Assembly: GCA_030037175.1 (NCBI GenBank)
Contig: JASHRV010000190.1
Span: 1-53,030 of the forward strand
Origin: Acetobacteraceae bacterium
Lineage (GTDB): Bacteria; Pseudomonadota; Alphaproteobacteria; Acetobacterales; Acetobacteraceae
Direction: 5' to 3'
Length of the DNA: 53,030 nt
Shown here: piece by piece, positions 51,406 to 53,030 of the stretch
Layout: every line of letters begins with the position of its first letter
Position numbering within the stretch: the stretch's first letter is position 1
The notes under the pieces: model-generated
What the model saw: the letters and a program-made list of their open reading frames with translations, nothing else
Databases searched by the model: none
What the model was told of the DNA's origin: nothing
Position numbers and translations under genes: made by a program

Positions 51406-52602
51406 ATGCGGATCACTCGTCGTAACACGTTGATCGGGTCAGCCGCCGGTGCGGCGGCGGTTCTCGGCGGTCTCGCCAAGCCGGCGATCGCAGCCTCCGA
51501 GCCGATCCGGATCGGCTTTCTTCCGGCGCTGACCGGGCCCAGCTCTTCGACGGGGGTTGCGATCAACCGCGGCACCCAGCTCGCCGTCAACGAAATCAAC
51601 GCTGCCGGCGGCGTGAATGGTCGGAAGATCGAGCTGATCGTCCGCGACACGCAGAGCGACCCGACCAAGGCAGTGAACGCGGTGGCGGAGCTCGCCCGCG
51701 GCCGGCACGTCCACATCATGTGGGGGCCGCTCAATTCCGGTGAGTCTCTGGCGGCCACGCCGTTGATCGCCCGCGTGGGCGTGCCGCAGCTCGACCCCTG
51801 CTTCGCCGACGGGCTGACGAACCCGAAGAAGTGGCCGCTTGCCTTCCGCAATGCGCCGAGCAACCAGCAGATCGGCGCCGCCGCGAACCGTTACGTCATG
51901 GACGTGCTGAAGCTCACGAAAGTCGCGGTGATCGGGGACACCACGGGCTACGGCACGGATTCGGTCAATACCTATGTGTCGATGCTCAAGGCGCGGGGGG
52001 CCGATGTCGTCTATCGGGGCGACACCGATGCGAGCGATCCGGACCTGAAGCCGGAGCTTCTGCGCATGCAGGGCGCCGGGGCGCAGGTGATCATGCCCTG
52101 GAGCGTGAATGCCGGGTTCCTCGCCCGCATCATCAATACGCGCGGGGACATGGGGTGGAACGTGCCGATCATCGGTCAGACCACGCTCGGCTCCGGGCAG
52201 ACGCGGGCGCTTCTGGAGAAGCCCGAGTACTGGGCCAATGTCTATCAGAACAACTTCCTGCCTTGCAGCTACAATGCGGCGGGTGAGCTGCCGCCGCGCG
52301 CGGCGGATTTCGTAAAGCGTCTTCAGGCCGAGAAGATCGAGATGGGCGACACGCTGCTCTGGTGGATCGCTCTCGGCTACGATGCGCCCCGGATGATCGC
52401 CGATGCCGTGAAGAATGCCGGCAGCGCTCCCAACGAGATCGCCGGATACTGGAACACGCTCAAAGCTTGGCCGGGTGTGTACGGGGACATCAGCTACACC
52501 CCGGAGCAGCACAATGGCTATCCGGACAACGAGATCGTGATGTGCCAGGCCAATACGTTCCGGAACGGCGCATTCAAGCTGGCGCCCGGCTATAGCACAT
52601 GA
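51406..52602 (+). CDS. Branched-chain-amino-acid-type ABC binding protein (LivK-like)
   Basis: 398 residues from ATG 51406, preceded by a GGGGGGAAA ribosome site; the upstream ATG at 51349 has none. A twin-arginine-like signal (RITRRNTLIGSAAGAAAVLG) is followed by the type I periplasmic fold: RIGFLPALTGPSSSTGVAIN, GRKIELIVRDTQSDPTKAVN and KVAVIGDTTGYGTDSVNTY. LivK-type proteins bind amino acids, amides, short-chain carboxylates or urea. Being next to the hyu operon, it may bring in the HyuAB substrate. The permease gene begins 4 bp after the stop. Confidence 0.9.
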   Translation: MRITRRNTLIGSAAGAAAVLGGLAKPAIAASEPIRIGFLPALTGPSSSTGVAINRGTQLAVNEINAAGGVNGRKIELIVRDTQSDPTKAVNAVAELARGRHVHIMWGPLNSGESLAATPLIARVGVPQLDPCFADGLTNPKKWPLAFRNAPSNQQIGAAANRYVMDVLKLTKVAVIGDTTGYGTDSVNTYVSMLKARGADVVYRGDTDASDPDLKPELLRMQGAGAQVIMPWSVNAGFLARIINTRGDMGWNVPIIGQTTLGSGQTRALLEKPEYWANVYQNNFLPCSYNAAGELPPRAADFVKRLQAEKIEMGDTLLWWIALGYDAPRMIADAVKNAGSAPNEIAGYWNTLKAWPGVYGDISYTPEQHNGYPDNEIVMCQANTFRNGAFKLAPGYST

Positions 52603-52606
52603 GCCG

Positions 52607-53030
52607 ATGATCGCCTCGATCATCTCCTATGGGCTCGCGATGGGCGCGATCTATGCGCTGATCGGAATCACCTACAACGTGATGTTCGCCGCCTCGCGCG
52701 TGTTCAGCTTCACCGCGGGCCTGCTCGGGATGCTGGGTGGTGTGCTCGGGGCCTTGTTCATCAACCATCTCGGCTGGCCTGTCGGTATCGGCTTTGCCGC
52801 CACGCTGGCTGCCGGCGCCGCCATCGGGATCGTCACCGAAATCGTCGCCGTGAGGCCCGTGCTCGTGAGCCTGGAGCAGCATCTCTACGTGCTCTCGACG
52901 CTTGCCTTCGCGCTGATGTTCCAGCAGTTCACCGCGATCGAGTGGAGTACCGACCCGCAGCCGTTCCCGCGGCTGCTTCCCTTTGCCCGCAGCGCGTTCG
53001 ATCAGCAGTTCTGGCTGCCCCTGTTGGCCT
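52607..53030 (+). CDS. ABC importer permease, LivH-like (partial)
   Basis: From ATG 52607, 141 codons reach the window end without a stop. It begins MIASIISYGLAMGAIYALIG, then FSFTAGLLGMLGGVLGAL and RPVLVSLEQHLYVLSTLAFA, the membrane segments of a LivH-type permease (BPD_transp_2). Starts 4 bp after the LivK-like stop, so in one operon; LivM, LivG and LivF should follow beyond the window. Confidence 0.9.
   Translation, partial: MIASIISYGLAMGAIYALIGITYNVMFAASRVFSFTAGLLGMLGGVLGALFINHLGWPVGIGFAATLAAGAAIGIVTEIVAVRPVLVSLEQHLYVLSTLAFALMFQQFTAIEWSTDPQPFPRLLPFARSAFDQQFWLPLLA

Noticed and set aside
1-53030. tRNA, rRNA, CRISPR array or prophage
   Set aside because: No conserved rRNA stretches, cloverleaf-like tRNA, repeat-spacer arrays or phage structural genes were seen on either strand by eye.

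Overview
This is a high-GC (estimated by eye at about 60-65%) accessory region that looks alphaproteobacterial. The taxon is an inference from protein families: paired FCD-type GntR regulators, sugar-acid and amino-acid ABC importers, a Pro-rich small lipoprotein next to an L,D-transpeptidase, and many IS5, IS481, ISL3, IS110 and IS3 relics. No rRNA, tRNA or CRISPR array was seen. Almost every intact gene belongs to uptake or catabolism of small organic compounds.

Layout. 1-0.75 kb: a broken IS481 element abuts a truncated D-threonine-aldolase-like gene. 0.76-11.3 kb: an amino-acid/amine-type catabolic block with an SDR, NTF2-like protein, APC permease, LamG-like protein, cyclase-family hydrolase, second SDR, a coupled minus-strand operon (RidA, PhzF, aldose-1-epimerase-like), an FCD/GntR regulator and a DadA-like oxidase. 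A 52-bp promoter-like module is shared by the first SDR and the GntR gene. 11.5-20.2 kb: a PPOX-fold protein, then a probable sugar-acid cluster (2-hydroxyacid dehydrogenase, HpcH/HpaI aldolase, GntR; divergently an ABM protein and a ribose-type importer whose ATPase and first permease are fused). 20.2-27.5 kb: an ISL3 relic and a minus-strand operon for a MalEFGK-type importer plus an enolase-superfamily dehydratase.

28.2-36.1 kb: a putative sigma-54 regulon. An LLM flavin monooxygenase, a flavin reductase and a GMC oxidoreductase each have a -24/-12 motif upstream, and a sigma-54 activator of the AcoR type is encoded nearby. Between the GMC gene and the activator lie relics of a hydantoinase A gene and a molybdopterin oxidoreductase. 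36.3-44 kb: a mobile-element graveyard (ISL3, IS3, a nearly intact IS5 with a frameshift, a second IS5, IS110 and a third IS5 relic) with a broken SDR, a 46-bp perfect palindrome, a small lipoprotein and an L,D-transpeptidase. 44.1-53 kb: a LacI regulator, a perfect LacI-type operator and a tightly coupled operon hyuA-hyuB-CoA transferase-enoyl-CoA hydratase, followed by a branched-chain-amino-acid-type importer that runs off the window.

No single wholly new system is proven. The strongest candidates for follow-up are the three-promoter sigma-54 monooxygenase/oxidoreductase regulon, the duplicated 52-bp promoter module, the LacI-controlled HyuAB/CoA-transferase/hydratase operon, the RbsA-RbsC fusion and the IS110 left end that may encode a bridge RNA.
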